From Winogradskyella endarachnes (GTDB taxonomy: Bacteria > Bacteroidota > Bacteroidia > Flavobacteriales > Flavobacteriaceae), in the NCBI RefSeq assembly GCF_009741275.1, contig NZ_WOWS01000006.1, positions 102,828 to 166,827 on the forward strand: a stretch of DNA of 64,000 nucleotides. The letters are read 5' to 3'. Position 1 is the first letter of the stretch. Every line of letters starts with the position of its first letter. Shown one piece after another: positions 27,054-36,026 of this stretch. The notes beneath the pieces were generated by a model. That model had not been told where the DNA came from. It saw only the letters and a program-made list of their open reading frames with translations, and searched no databases. The translations under genes were made by a program, and so were the position numbers.

Positions 27054-27575
27054 ATGTACGAAAAAACATATCCAAATAAACGTTTTAATCTTACACTTCA
27101 GTTTTTACAAAAGCACATTAGCACGTCTGAATCTATTTTAGATTTGGGAGTAAAAAATCCATTTTCAGAGATTATGATTTCTGAAGGATTTTCAGTTGAA
27201 AACACACTTGGTGAAGACTTAGATGAAGACACTACTACTATTAAAAAATCTAATGCAGATGTAGTTACTGCTCTCGAAATTTTTGAACACCTTTTATCAC
27301 CATACGAAGTTTTAAAATCTATAAAAGCAAATAAACTAATTATTAGTGTACCTTTAAAATTATGGTTTGCCTCTGCGTATAGAAGTAAAACTGACATGAG
27401 AGACAGACATTACCATGAGTTTGAAGACTGGCAACTAGACTGGCTTTTAGAAAAAACAGGCTGGATTATTAAAGACAGACAACAATGGACTAATCCTGTA
27501 AAAAAAATTGGTATTAGACCAATTTTAAGACGTTTTACGCCTCGTTATTATATTGTTTACGCGGAAAGAGCTTAA
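27054..27575 (+). CDS. class I SAM-dependent methyltransferase-like protein
   Basis: This short 173-residue methyltransferase fold has motif I ILDLGVKNPFSEIM, weaker than the usual GxGxG. Motif IV-like DVVTALEIFEHL follows, then KANKLIISVPL. The C-terminal half (DRHYHEFEDWQLDWLLEKTGW) is typical of the methyltransferase 11/23-type group. The acceptor is unknown. It lies between a ketosynthase III gene and a family 2 glycosyltransferase and is probably cotranscribed with both, suggesting a lipid or glycolipid substrate (inference). Confidence 0.8.
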   Translation: MYEKTYPNKRFNLTLQFLQKHISTSESILDLGVKNPFSEIMISEGFSVENTLGEDLDEDTTTIKKSNADVVTALEIFEHLLSPYEVLKSIKANKLIISVPLKLWFASAYRSKTDMRDRHYHEFEDWQLDWLLEKTGWIIKDRQQWTNPVKKIGIRPILRRFTPRYYIVYAERA

Positions 27576-27577
27576 CT

Positions 27578-28444
27578 TTGAAAAAAAGATTTCAAATTTT
27601 GAACTTTTACATCATTATTCCTGCCCATAACGAAGAAGATTATATTGGTAAAACTTTAGCCTCTTTAACGCGTCAAACCATATTACCCAAAGCGGTAGTT
27701 ATAGTTAATGATAATTCTACAGATCATACACAAAACATAGCCGAAGATTACGCTTCAAAACACAAATGGATTAAAGTAATAAATTCTACCTCATCTAATA
27801 AACATCTACCAGGTTCAAAAATAATTCAAGCATTTTATAAAGGTTTAGCCACCTTAGACACTAATTATGATGTGATGTGTAAATTTGATGCCGACCTTAT
27901 TTTCCCGGTTGATTATCTTGAAAAAATTTCGAATCATTTTAAGTTCAACCCAAAGTTAGGTATGGCTTCTGGTTTTTGTTATATCGAAAAAAACAACGAA
28001 TGGGTTTTAGAAAATCTTACCAATAAAGACCACATTAGAGGTGCGCTTAAAACCTATAGAAAAGAGTGTTTTAATCAAATTGGGCAATTAAAAGCATCTA
28101 TGGGTTGGGACACGGTTGACGAGCTTTTAGCAAAATACCATGGTTGGGAAATTTTAACAGACCAAACATTGCATGTTAAACATCTTAAACCAACAGGACA
28201 ATCTTACAATAAAGCATCAAAATATCTTCAAGGCGAAGCTATGTACAAAATGCGCTATGGCTTTTGGATTACTTTAATCTCTGCTTTAAAGTTGGCTTAT
28301 AAAAAGAGAAATTTAAAATTATTTAGAGATTATATGTCCGGCTATTTTAAAGCTAAATCTAAGAACGTTGACTATTTAGTTTCTAAAAACGAAGGAAAAT
28401 ACATAAGAGATTTACGCTGGAAGGGAATTAAGTCTAAATTCTAA
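27578..28444 (+). CDS. family 2 glycosyltransferase
   Basis: The 288-residue GT-A enzyme has YIIIPAHNEEDYIGKTL at the N-terminus, VVIVNDNSTDHT for nucleotide binding and MCKFDADLIFP as DxD-like metal site. The C-terminal part carries hydrophobic and basic segments (YGFWITLISALKLAYKKRN), suggesting membrane association. No ATG precedes the catalytic core, so the start is TTG at 27578, two bases after the methyltransferase stop. The donor and acceptor sugars cannot be told from sequence. It is the last gene of the trio. Confidence 0.88.
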   Translation: MKKRFQILNFYIIIPAHNEEDYIGKTLASLTRQTILPKAVVIVNDNSTDHTQNIAEDYASKHKWIKVINSTSSNKHLPGSKIIQAFYKGLATLDTNYDVMCKFDADLIFPVDYLEKISNHFKFNPKLGMASGFCYIEKNNEWVLENLTNKDHIRGALKTYRKECFNQIGQLKASMGWDTVDELLAKYHGWEILTDQTLHVKHLKPTGQSYNKASKYLQGEAMYKMRYGFWITLISALKLAYKKRNLKLFRDYMSGYFKAKSKNVDYLVSKNEGKYIRDLRWKGIKSKF

Positions 28445-28457
28445 AAAATGAAAAAAA

Positions 28458-28595
28458 TGTCTTTCCGAATAAGGAACGAAGAGAAATCTCATAGAACTCT
28501 ACGAAATCGTCTAAAAACTATATTCCGAATGTATAAAAAAAAGAATCTATTAATTTATAATGATAATGTGATTTCTCACTGAGTTCGAAATGACA
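28458..28595. repeat. REP/MITE-like inverted-repeat element
   Basis: Two imperfect inverted arms lie between the convergent glycosyltransferase and endonuclease genes. The left arm (28458-28492) begins TGTCTTTCCGAATAAGG and holds GAGAAATCTCAT. The right arm (28568-28595) read on the minus strand is TGTCATTTCGAACT, then CAGTGAGAAATCAC. From memory, intergenic repeats of the form TGTCATTTCGAAC...GAGAAATCTC are common in Bacteroidota genomes. No transposase is present. It may also form a hairpin between the two convergent transcripts. Confidence 0.6.
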
Positions 28596-28603
28596 AAAAA
28601 AAT

Positions 28604-29410
28604 TTAAAAACTCCAATTTTTATAACTGCTAGAGGCTTCAAGTTTATCTTCAATACTATCTTCTAATTCAGGAAAGAAATCAATTCCTGAAAGAGCTTCA
28701 ACTTTATCAACAGGGACTACAAATTTATATAATGGTAAATTTGAATCTTCATGATCCATTAAAAATGCTAGCATTTTGATTTTACCATTTGTATTATCTA
28801 AAATTACTTTATAAAATTGATTAGGTACCGAAACATCTTCGGATCCAATTGTTTTCATTTTGCCAGATAAAACACCTCCTGTCACAACAAAAACGCCATT
28901 ATTTATTTTAGCCCAATACCTTACTTTCTGCTCCAATCTATTCCAAACACCTGCATTAAATTTGTGCTCTTGTGGAGTTATGTTACTTGTTAAAAACGTT
29001 TCGTCATGTGCCGCCTTAGTAAACCGTCTATCTCCTGCAGGACATAGATGCCCTTTATCGTAACCTGATTTTTTATAGTTTCGCCAATGTGCTGCTCCAG
29101 TTTTTACAGCATTATCTATTTCAAAATAAGGTCGTTTATGATTTGTAGTACTTAAATGTGAGGCTTTTAACTCATAAGCCACCCACTCGGCTTGCTCATG
29201 CTCTTCACTATAAGACAATGAATAATTTTGGTGATGTACTATTTGATTTGTTGTGCTTGTAGGCAAATAATATTCGTTTGTATTTTCTTTTATTACTTTA
29301 CCTTCGGCTACTTTCCCTTTCACTAATTTAGAGTCAAGATAGAAATCATAACTATATATTGCAATAGCAATGATTATGGCAATTATTGTGAATATTGGCT
29401 TTCTTTTCAA
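28604..29410 (-). CDS. DNA/RNA non-specific endonuclease, membrane anchored
   Basis: The 268-residue protein has an N-terminal hydrophobic segment (about 6-22) acting as signal anchor. The nuclease domain carries a DRGH-type motif variant, YDKGHLCPAGDRRF, with the general base H121, and NITPQEHKFNAGVWNRLEQ with the Mg-binding asparagine. Arg of DRGH is replaced by Lys. The family (NUC1/Serratia nuclease) cuts DNA and RNA outside the cytoplasm. The start must be TTG at 29408-29410, since no ATG occurs in the first part and a stop lies just upstream. It follows pafA by 9 bases, suggesting joint nucleic-acid and phosphate scavenging. Confidence 0.9.
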   Translation of the reverse strand: MKRKPIFTIIAIIIAIAIYSYDFYLDSKLVKGKVAEGKVIKENTNEYYLPTSTTNQIVHHQNYSLSYSEEHEQAEWVAYELKASHLSTTNHKRPYFEIDNAVKTGAAHWRNYKKSGYDKGHLCPAGDRRFTKAAHDETFLTSNITPQEHKFNAGVWNRLEQKVRYWAKINNGVFVVTGGVLSGKMKTIGSEDVSVPNQFYKVILDNTNGKIKMLAFLMDHEDSNLPLYKFVVPVDKVEALSGIDFFPELEDSIEDKLEASSSYKNWSF

Positions 29411-29419
29411 ATCAACAAA

Positions 29420-31102
29420 TTATTCTAAAATAAAACTTAAGGGTTCTCCCGTAGCTCCATTAGGAAAACTAACACCTAACATGGCAGAAATAGTTGGCGC
29501 AATATCTGGAATCATAGTTTTATTTAGAGTTTCACCATGCTTAATGCCTTTGCCAAAGAATAATAAAGGCACATGTGTATCGTAATTTAATCCACTTCCA
29601 TGTGTAGAACCAGTTCTTCCGTAAGCAATAAAAGCAGTATCATTTACCAAAATAACATCTCCAGAGCGCTTTTGGTTAAATCCATTTTGTAACAACGCCT
29701 CTATCCCTGTTGTAAAACTTGTAGCACTCATTGCTGTTGCGGTATACACTTTAGATACATTTTTATAGGTTAACTGCTCCATGGCAATAGCATTTTGCAC
29801 ATCAATTAAGTTTAATCCTAAACTCTTTACTTTAGCTCTATCCAAAAATATTTGGTCATTACTAATGTTTTCTACAAGGTCTTTAGTTCCGTATGTAGTA
29901 TTTAAAAACGTATTAAATTTTTCCTTTCTGTCCTTATAATCTACATAACCAGCTGGTACATTTACAGATTGTAAATAAGATGGTACATCAACCGCTCCAT
30001 GATCGGCCGTTAAAAACACGGTATATTCTCCTTTACCTACTGTTTCATCTAAATAGTTAAACAAACGTTCTAAATCTTTATCTAAACGAATATAAGTATC
30101 TTCAATTTCTTTAGAATTAACACCAAAATTATGCCCAACATAATCCGTTGATGAATAACTAACTGCTAAAACATCTGTGATATCATCTTTACCTAATTGC
30201 TCACCTTTAATTGCCGCAATTGCAAAATCAGTGGTTAAACTGTTTCCGTAAGGGGTTGCTTTTAAAATATCATAACCTCTATTTTCTTTACTTAGTGCTT
30301 TTAAATCGTATGGAAATGTTGCTGTTTCTTTGCCTTTAAAACCACCTTCAAAATTATTTTCATCAGATCCACTTTCGGTATACGTAGAAATATCATACAA
30401 TGTGTTCCATTCTTTTAAATAAGATTCCGCTCTAGTTGACGCATTAAAATCTGTTACCCATTTAGGCAATGTATTCATATAAAATGTACTTGTTATCCAA
30501 GCGCCTTCATCTTGCCCATGAAACCAATATGCTGCATTTGCCGTGTGTCCTGCCGGTAAAATTGCACCTCTATCTTTTAATGCAACACCAATTGTTTTTC
30601 CTTGCATCTGTGTAAATAATCTATTTTCATCACCAAAAGTGGTTGTCTGCATTCTGTTTGGTGACATTTTACCCGCTTTATTAGCGGTTCCAACTGAATT
30701 TACATTGTCGTCTTGCGCACAATACACCATTTCTTTTATTTCCTTATCATAAAAATTGTTTCCAATAATACCATGATATTTTGGTGTAGTACCTGTATAA
30801 ATTGAAGCATGACCAGGACCAGTATACGTTGGCACGTAATTAAAATGGTTGTTTTTACAATTAAAACCTTCTTTAATCATTCTTTTAAACCCTCCTTCTC
30901 CAAACTTGGCATTAAAACGCGTTAAGTAATCATAGCGCATTTGATCTACTACAATGCCTACAACAAGTTTTGGCCTTGCATCTGTATCTGAAATTGGCGG
31001 TGAAACAACAATTGTTTCCAGTTTTTCATCAACAACATTATTTTGAGAACCACATGAGGAAAACAAGGTTAAAATAGCGAAAAAAGAGAAGATATTTTTC
31101 AT
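29420..31102 (-). CDS. pafA: alkaline phosphatase PafA-like lipoprotein
   Basis: The 560-residue member of the alkaline phosphatase/phosphodiesterase superfamily has a lipobox with C17 (LFSSCGSQ). VVDQMRYDYLTRF supplies first metal ligands, NYVPTYTGPGHASIYTG holds the Thr nucleophile, and FLTADHGAVDVP and TGSTHGSGLNYDTHVP supply further zinc ligands. PafA enzymes of flavobacteria are broad phosphomonoesterases that release phosphate and are not strictly phosphate repressed. It is predicted to be periplasmic or surface attached. The endonuclease gene follows 9 bases downstream, and a TAnnTTTG element lies at 31128-31135. Confidence 0.92.
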   Translation of the reverse strand: MKNIFSFFAILTLFSSCGSQNNVVDEKLETIVVSPPISDTDARPKLVVGIVVDQMRYDYLTRFNAKFGEGGFKRMIKEGFNCKNNHFNYVPTYTGPGHASIYTGTTPKYHGIIGNNFYDKEIKEMVYCAQDDNVNSVGTANKAGKMSPNRMQTTTFGDENRLFTQMQGKTIGVALKDRGAILPAGHTANAAYWFHGQDEGAWITSTFYMNTLPKWVTDFNASTRAESYLKEWNTLYDISTYTESGSDENNFEGGFKGKETATFPYDLKALSKENRGYDILKATPYGNSLTTDFAIAAIKGEQLGKDDITDVLAVSYSSTDYVGHNFGVNSKEIEDTYIRLDKDLERLFNYLDETVGKGEYTVFLTADHGAVDVPSYLQSVNVPAGYVDYKDRKEKFNTFLNTTYGTKDLVENISNDQIFLDRAKVKSLGLNLIDVQNAIAMEQLTYKNVSKVYTATAMSATSFTTGIEALLQNGFNQKRSGDVILVNDTAFIAYGRTGSTHGSGLNYDTHVPLLFFGKGIKHGETLNKTMIPDIAPTISAMLGVSFPNGATGEPLSFILE

Positions 31103-31127
31103 TTGAATAAGACTTTAAAATGGATAC

Positions 31128-31135
31128 CAAAATTA
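31128..31135 (-). promoter_or_regulatory. -7 element of the pafA-endonuclease operon
   Basis: TAATTTTG on the minus strand matches TAnnTTTG, 25 bases ahead of the pafA ATG. Confidence 0.6.
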
Positions 31136-31291
31136 CAACTTTTATGTTATCTTAATTTTAATTTATGTTAATTTCATGGTATTAATTTGTAACTATTTTT
31201 AGTTTTAAATAAGTTAATAATTAATCTTTTTTATTCGTGAAAAAAATCTGAATATGCGCTTTTAAGAATCATTTTTTATACTTTAGCATTA

Positions 31292-32041
31292 ATGAAAACT
31301 CCATTAACTTATCTAGGGAATATAGGTACTTACTTTATAATGATTAAGGATATTTTTCGCAGACCTACTAAATGGTCAGTGATGAAACCATTAATCTTAA
31401 AAGATATTGATGACCTTATAATTGGGTCTATAGGCATTGTGGCCTTTATTTCATTTTTTGTAGGAGGTGTTGTTGCTATACAAACCTCTCTGAATATGAC
31501 GAGTCCTATAATGCCAAAGTACTTAGTTGGTTTTGCCACAAGACAATCTATTATTTTAGAATTTGCGCCTACCTTTATTTCCATAATAATGGCTGGAAAA
31601 GTAGGTTCTTTTATAACCTCTAGTATTGGTACAATGCGTGTTACAGAACAAATTGATGCCTTAGAAGTAATGGGTATTAATGCTATAAATTACTTGGTGT
31701 TTCCTAAGTTTATAGCTTTAATACTTTACCCTTTTGTTATATCTATAGCAATGTTTTTAGGCATTTTAGGAGGCCTATTGGCATGTGTATATGGCGGTTA
31801 CGGTACAATGGAGAATTATATTGAAGGGGTTCAGCTAGATTTCATTCCGTTTCATTTTGTCTATGCATTTATAAAAACTTTTGTTTTTGCATTTCTATTA
31901 GCTACAATTCCTTCATATTATGGTTATTTTATGAAAGGAGGTGCTTTAGAAGTAGGAAAAGCTAGTACAACCTCATTTGTTTGGACCAGTGTAATGATTA
32001 TTTTGGTCAACTTTTTACTAACTAGTTTGTTACTCGGCTAA
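31292..32041 (+). CDS. mlaE: MlaE-type ABC transporter permease
   Basis: The 249-residue inner-membrane protein has about five to six hydrophobic segments. The conserved MlaE (DUF140) core is FGVxxxGxxExT-like, here EFAPTFISIIMAGKVGSFITSSIGTMRVTEQIDALEVMG. With the ATPase that starts 2 bases after it, it should form the inner-membrane part of a phospholipid or lipid transport complex between inner and outer membranes. The MCE-domain partner (MlaD) is not adjacent and must be encoded elsewhere if used. Confidence 0.95.
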   Translation: MKTPLTYLGNIGTYFIMIKDIFRRPTKWSVMKPLILKDIDDLIIGSIGIVAFISFFVGGVVAIQTSLNMTSPIMPKYLVGFATRQSIILEFAPTFISIIMAGKVGSFITSSIGTMRVTEQIDALEVMGINAINYLVFPKFIALILYPFVISIAMFLGILGGLLACVYGGYGTMENYIEGVQLDFIPFHFVYAFIKTFVFAFLLATIPSYYGYFMKGGALEVGKASTTSFVWTSVMIILVNFLLTSLLLG

Positions 32042-32043
32042 TT

Positions 32044-32811
32044 ATGATACAAGTTAAAGATTTGCATAAGTCATTTGGAGACGCTCACATTTTAAAAGGG
32101 ATTACTACTTCTTTTGAAAAAGGTAAAACCAACCTTATTATAGGACAAAGTGGCTCAGGAAAAACCGTATTCTTAAAATGTTTACTAGGTTTGTTTGAAT
32201 ACGAACAAGGTTCTATTGCGTACGAGGGTAAAAACTTTAGTGATTTATCTAAAACTGAGAAAATCAACTTACGCTCAGAGATGGGAATGGTTTTTCAAGG
32301 AAGTGCTCTTTTTGATTCTATGACTATTGCAGAAAATGTAATGTTCCCTCTACGCATGTTTACCAAACAGAATAAAAGCGAAATGGAAGACCGTGTTAAC
32401 GTAGTATTGCAACGCGTTAATCTAGAAAACGCTCATAACAAAATGCCAAGTGAAGCTTCTGGAGGCATGCAGAAACGTGTAGCTATTGCTAGGGCCATTG
32501 TAAACAGACCTAAATTTTTATTCTGTGATGAGCCTAACTCTGGTTTAGATCCTAAAACTGCCATTGTTATAGATAATTTAATACAAGAAATTACAGCCGA
32601 ATTTAATATCACAACCGTTATTAATACACATGATATGAATTCTGTTATGGAAATAGGTGAAAAAATTGTATTTCTAAAAGATGGTTTATTAGAATGGGAA
32701 GGCTCTAGTGAAACTATTTTTAGAACAGAAAACGAAGCTGTTACCAACTTCGTCTATTCATCTAATTTATTTAGAAAAGTTCGCAGAATGTACTTAGAAG
32801 AAAATAACTAA
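32044..32811 (+). CDS. mlaF: MlaF-type ABC transporter ATP-binding protein
   Basis: The 255-residue ATPase has Walker A GQSGSGKT, a Q loop in MGMVFQGSALFDSM, signature SEASGGMQKRVAIARA and Walker B FLFCDEPNSGLDP. The signature with MQKR is typical of the Mla/Ttg2 group. It pairs with the upstream permease (2-base gap). Its stop is only two bases from the stop of the convergent DUF389 gene. Confidence 0.95.
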   Translation: MIQVKDLHKSFGDAHILKGITTSFEKGKTNLIIGQSGSGKTVFLKCLLGLFEYEQGSIAYEGKNFSDLSKTEKINLRSEMGMVFQGSALFDSMTIAENVMFPLRMFTKQNKSEMEDRVNVVLQRVNLENAHNKMPSEASGGMQKRVAIARAIVNRPKFLFCDEPNSGLDPKTAIVIDNLIQEITAEFNITTVINTHDMNSVMEIGEKIVFLKDGLLEWEGSSETIFRTENEAVTNFVYSSNLFRKVRRMYLEENN

Positions 32812-32812
32812 T

Positions 32813-34300
32813 TTAGTTTCTAAGTACTACTTGCAACGTATCTAAATCTAACCTTTCTTTTAAATATAATCTTAGTTTCTTACTATCGTTCTCAATAGTT
32901 TCTTTTGTTGATGCAGAGTCTATCCATTTTACATTAAAAACTTTTAATGTATCAATAGTTGTCATGTTTGAAGTTATTTGATTAGCATACGAGATACTTT
33001 CTAATCTTTCATAATTAATTTTTAATTCTCTAATTAACGCTTCAAATGGTATTTGATCTTCTTCTAATTTAGATAGATGTTTCAATTTACTTTCTAAAAA
33101 TATTATTTTTTGTTGTTGGCTCATTAAATCTAAAGAATCTCTGGTACGTAACTCTTCCATATACCTTATATTATCTAAATTCTTAAGTTTATTTTGGTTC
33201 ACAATTAATTTTGCATCTTTTAATGACCCATAATTAGACATTCTATTTTGCAAAACACTTAATGTTGATTCTGGAATTTCATCTAATCCAAAAGTACTAA
33301 GGGTAATGGTAGAAATACTATCTCTACTATATTCTGGATAAGCATTATTCTTTATATAATTTGCATGTGGCAAAGCACCAAGTTCGTCTTCTATAAATAT
33401 ATTTGCATCTCTATTAAATGTACTTTCTTTATACACATCAAAAAACGTAAAAGAAGCCGGAATCATTACTACAATTGCAATTAATGACGCAAGCCTAGCT
33501 ATACGTTTACGTTTTTTTGAATTGGCATATTTAAGCATTGGAAAACGCAATACTTTTAAAACCAAAAATGTAGCTAAAGCTATAAAAATGGTATTTATAG
33601 TAAAAAGATACATCGCTTGTCCAAAATACTCTAAATTAGCTTTAGCCAAACCATAACCTGCTGTACACAGAGGAGGCATTAAAGCTGTAGCTATGGCTAC
33701 ACCAAAAATTACAGAAGCAATAGTTCCTTTTTTGGTTCTTGCAATGATTAATGCTAATCCACCAAAAAAAGCAATTAAAACATCTCGTATATCTGGTTTT
33801 ACTCTACCTAAAAGCTCAGAAGTATCTTCGCTAAGAGGAAAAAATCTAAAAAATAAAAAAGCTGTTAATAAACTTAATACAATCATAATTGCCAAGTTTA
33901 TTAATGATCTTTTTAATGTATCTATATCATTAATAGAAATGGATAATCCAACACCAAGAATGGGTCCCATTAGAGGTGAGATTAACATGGCTCCAATAAC
34001 TACAGCTGTTGAATTGGCATTTAACCCAATTGAAGCTACAAAAATTGAACAGACCAATATCCATGCTGTGGCACCTTTAAAAGGTATATCTGCTTTTATA
34101 GCGGCAATAGTTGCATCTCGATCTGTATCCTCCCTAAAATCTAATAACTCTTTAAGAAAGGTTTTTACACTGGTAAACAAACCTTGTGCATCCTTTTTAA
34201 CCGCATCTTTTTTTTCTTCTACGGTATTTTCCTTGTTTAATTCATTTGTCTCTTTTGAATTTTCATCTTCAGAGAAATTAAATTTATTTTCGTCACTCAT
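32813..34300 (-). CDS. DUF389 (TIGR00341-like) membrane protein
   Basis: The 495-residue protein has a charged N-terminal tail (about 1-75). A hydrophobic block (about 80-290) contains the DUF389 signature SIGLNANSTAVVIGAMLISPLMGPILGVG. A C-terminal soluble region (about 295-495) follows, with a coiled-coil-prone part (SLDLMSQQQKIIFLESKLKH). Function is not established for this family. It is the last gene of a six-gene minus-strand run, 6 bases after manC. Confidence 0.9.
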   Translation of the reverse strand: MSDENKFNFSEDENSKETNELNKENTVEEKKDAVKKDAQGLFTSVKTFLKELLDFREDTDRDATIAAIKADIPFKGATAWILVCSIFVASIGLNANSTAVVIGAMLISPLMGPILGVGLSISINDIDTLKRSLINLAIMIVLSLLTAFLFFRFFPLSEDTSELLGRVKPDIRDVLIAFFGGLALIIARTKKGTIASVIFGVAIATALMPPLCTAGYGLAKANLEYFGQAMYLFTINTIFIALATFLVLKVLRFPMLKYANSKKRKRIARLASLIAIVVMIPASFTFFDVYKESTFNRDANIFIEDELGALPHANYIKNNAYPEYSRDSISTITLSTFGLDEIPESTLSVLQNRMSNYGSLKDAKLIVNQNKLKNLDNIRYMEELRTRDSLDLMSQQQKIIFLESKLKHLSKLEEDQIPFEALIRELKINYERLESISYANQITSNMTTIDTLKVFNVKWIDSASTKETIENDSKKLRLYLKERLDLDTLQVVLRN

Positions 34301-34306
34301 AGCTTT

Positions 34307-35395
34307 CTAACCATATTCTTCTCCAAAATTAGCTTTTACATTTTGAAGTACTTTTTTAATATCTTGCTCTTTAGCTTTTGGAAAGATAAGTAAAACTTCG
34401 TCTTTGTCAACAATGATGTAATCTTTTAATCCATCTACCACAACTACTTTATTGCCCTTGGTTCTAATCATATTACCACTAGAATCTTCGGTTAAAGCTT
34501 TAGCATTAACAACTGCATTTGTGTTTTCGTCTTTATCTAATTTATCGTATAAACTTCCCCAAGTACCAAGATCATTCCAGTCGAAAGTTGCAGGTATTAC
34601 GTAAACATTATCACTTTTTTCCATAAGTGCATAATCTACAGATATATTTTCTGCTTTTTGGTAATTCTCTTTTATAAAATCATCTTCAAATTCCGTGTTG
34701 TAAACACTATATCCTTTTTCAAATAAGTCGAATAATTGTGGTTGGTTGTTTTTAAATGCAGCAACTACTGTTTTAGCACTCCACATAAAAATGCCTGCAT
34801 TCCATAAAAAATTCCCTTGTTCTATAAACGTTTTTGCTGTTTCATAATCTGGTTTTTCTCTAAATTGATTTACAGATTTTATTTCTGTTGTAGCAGTTTT
34901 ATCATATTCTATATAGCCATAACCTGTGTTTGGAAATGTTGGTGTAATGCCTAACGTCATCAATGCAGAATTAGTTGCACAATAATCAAAAGCCGTTTTT
35001 ACATTATTTGAAAAAGCCTGTTCATCCTCAATCCAATGATCACTTGGTGCCACTATCATTACGGCATCTTCGTTTTCTTTCTGAATTTTTAAAGACGCAT
35101 ATAAAATACAAGGTGCTGTATTTCGCATGGCAGGTTCTAACACTACTTGACGTTTTGTGATATTTGGTAATTGCTCAAAAACTAAATCATTATAACGCTC
35201 ATTAGTTAGAATGAAGATATTTTCTTCAGGAATTAATTTCGCTAAGCGATTAAATGTTTTCTGGATTAAAGTATCTCCTGTTCCTAACATATCATGAAAT
35301 TGTTTAGGAAAATCTTGAGTACTTACGGGCCAAAATCTTGACCCAACTCCTCCTGCCATTAAAATGGCGTAATAATTTTTGTTTTTGCTATCCAT
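34307..35395 (-). CDS. manC: mannose-1-phosphate guanylyltransferase
   Basis: The 362-residue GT-A nucleotidyltransferase has the N-terminal signature AGGVGSRFWPVS, the substrate loop FREKPDYETA and WNAGIFMW. It makes GDP-mannose from mannose-1-phosphate and GTP, for surface polysaccharide or glycoprotein synthesis. It lacks the C-terminal isomerase domain of bifunctional enzymes. The frame opens at a TTG (35398), but the ATG at 35395 is preferred. It lies 12 bases downstream of the SprT-like gene. Confidence 0.95.
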   Translation of the reverse strand: MDSKNKNYYAILMAGGVGSRFWPVSTQDFPKQFHDMLGTGDTLIQKTFNRLAKLIPEENIFILTNERYNDLVFEQLPNITKRQVVLEPAMRNTAPCILYASLKIQKENEDAVMIVAPSDHWIEDEQAFSNNVKTAFDYCATNSALMTLGITPTFPNTGYGYIEYDKTATTEIKSVNQFREKPDYETAKTFIEQGNFLWNAGIFMWSAKTVVAAFKNNQPQLFDLFEKGYSVYNTEFEDDFIKENYQKAENISVDYALMEKSDNVYVIPATFDWNDLGTWGSLYDKLDKDENTNAVVNAKALTEDSSGNMIRTKGNKVVVVDGLKDYIIVDKDEVLLIFPKAKEQDIKKVLQNVKANFGEEYG

Positions 35396-35407
35396 CAATT
35401 TATGTTT

Positions 35408-36004
35408 TTAATCTAATACTTCTACTTCTGCATTTGGGTTAAACAAATATAATTTACCTGAGCTAACCTCAACACATTCAATACGTTTTCTTCGTTTATT
35501 ACCTCTTCTAAAAACTCTACCATTATAAAGTTTAAAAGTCTGATTCAAAGGTAACTCAAATACATACGTCTTATTATCATCTTCGTTAAATTGCTTTAAG
35601 GCATAGGCCAGTTGTGTATCTGTATCGCTAGACGCCTTTGGGTTTTTAAAATGATTTGCCAATAAAGGTAACAATTCTAACGGAAAAACTTCGGGTCTAA
35701 TAAACGGTAACATTAAATGCTGAAATGTATGCTTCCATTCCTTACCATGTGGCTTTATCTGTCTTCCGTATTTACTATACGCTTCAAAATGTGCAATTTC
35801 ATGAATTAAGGTAATTAAAAATCTATAACTATTTAAGTTAGAATTTACTGTAATTTGATGTTTACCATTAGGCAACATTCTATAATCACCATGTCTTGTT
35901 TTTCGTTCTCGTTTCACTTTTACGGTTAAATTATCATTATCTAATAATTCTATAAGTAATGGTTTAGCCGAAGCTGGAACAAAGTCTAAAAACTGTGCGT
36001 GCAT
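35408..36004 (-). CDS. SprT-like metalloprotease domain protein
   Basis: The 198-residue protein has a zinc-peptidase motif HEIAHFE in LITLIHEIAHFEAYSKYG, followed by PHGKEWKHTFQ, as in SprT-like domains. Related proteins in eukaryotes (Spartan) act on DNA-protein crosslinks, but the bacterial members are poorly understood. A basic C-terminal segment (RRGNKRRKRIECV) could bind nucleic acid. It has no signal peptide. It sits between a HAD phosphatase and manC in a minus-strand run. Confidence 0.85.
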   Translation of the reverse strand: MHAQFLDFVPASAKPLLIELLDNDNLTVKVKRERKTRHGDYRMLPNGKHQITVNSNLNSYRFLITLIHEIAHFEAYSKYGRQIKPHGKEWKHTFQHLMLPFIRPEVFPLELLPLLANHFKNPKASSDTDTQLAYALKQFNEDDNKTYVFELPLNQTFKLYNGRVFRRGNKRRKRIECVEVSSGKLYLFNPNAEVEVLD

Positions 36005-36026
36005 TTTATAATTAATCTATCTAAAT

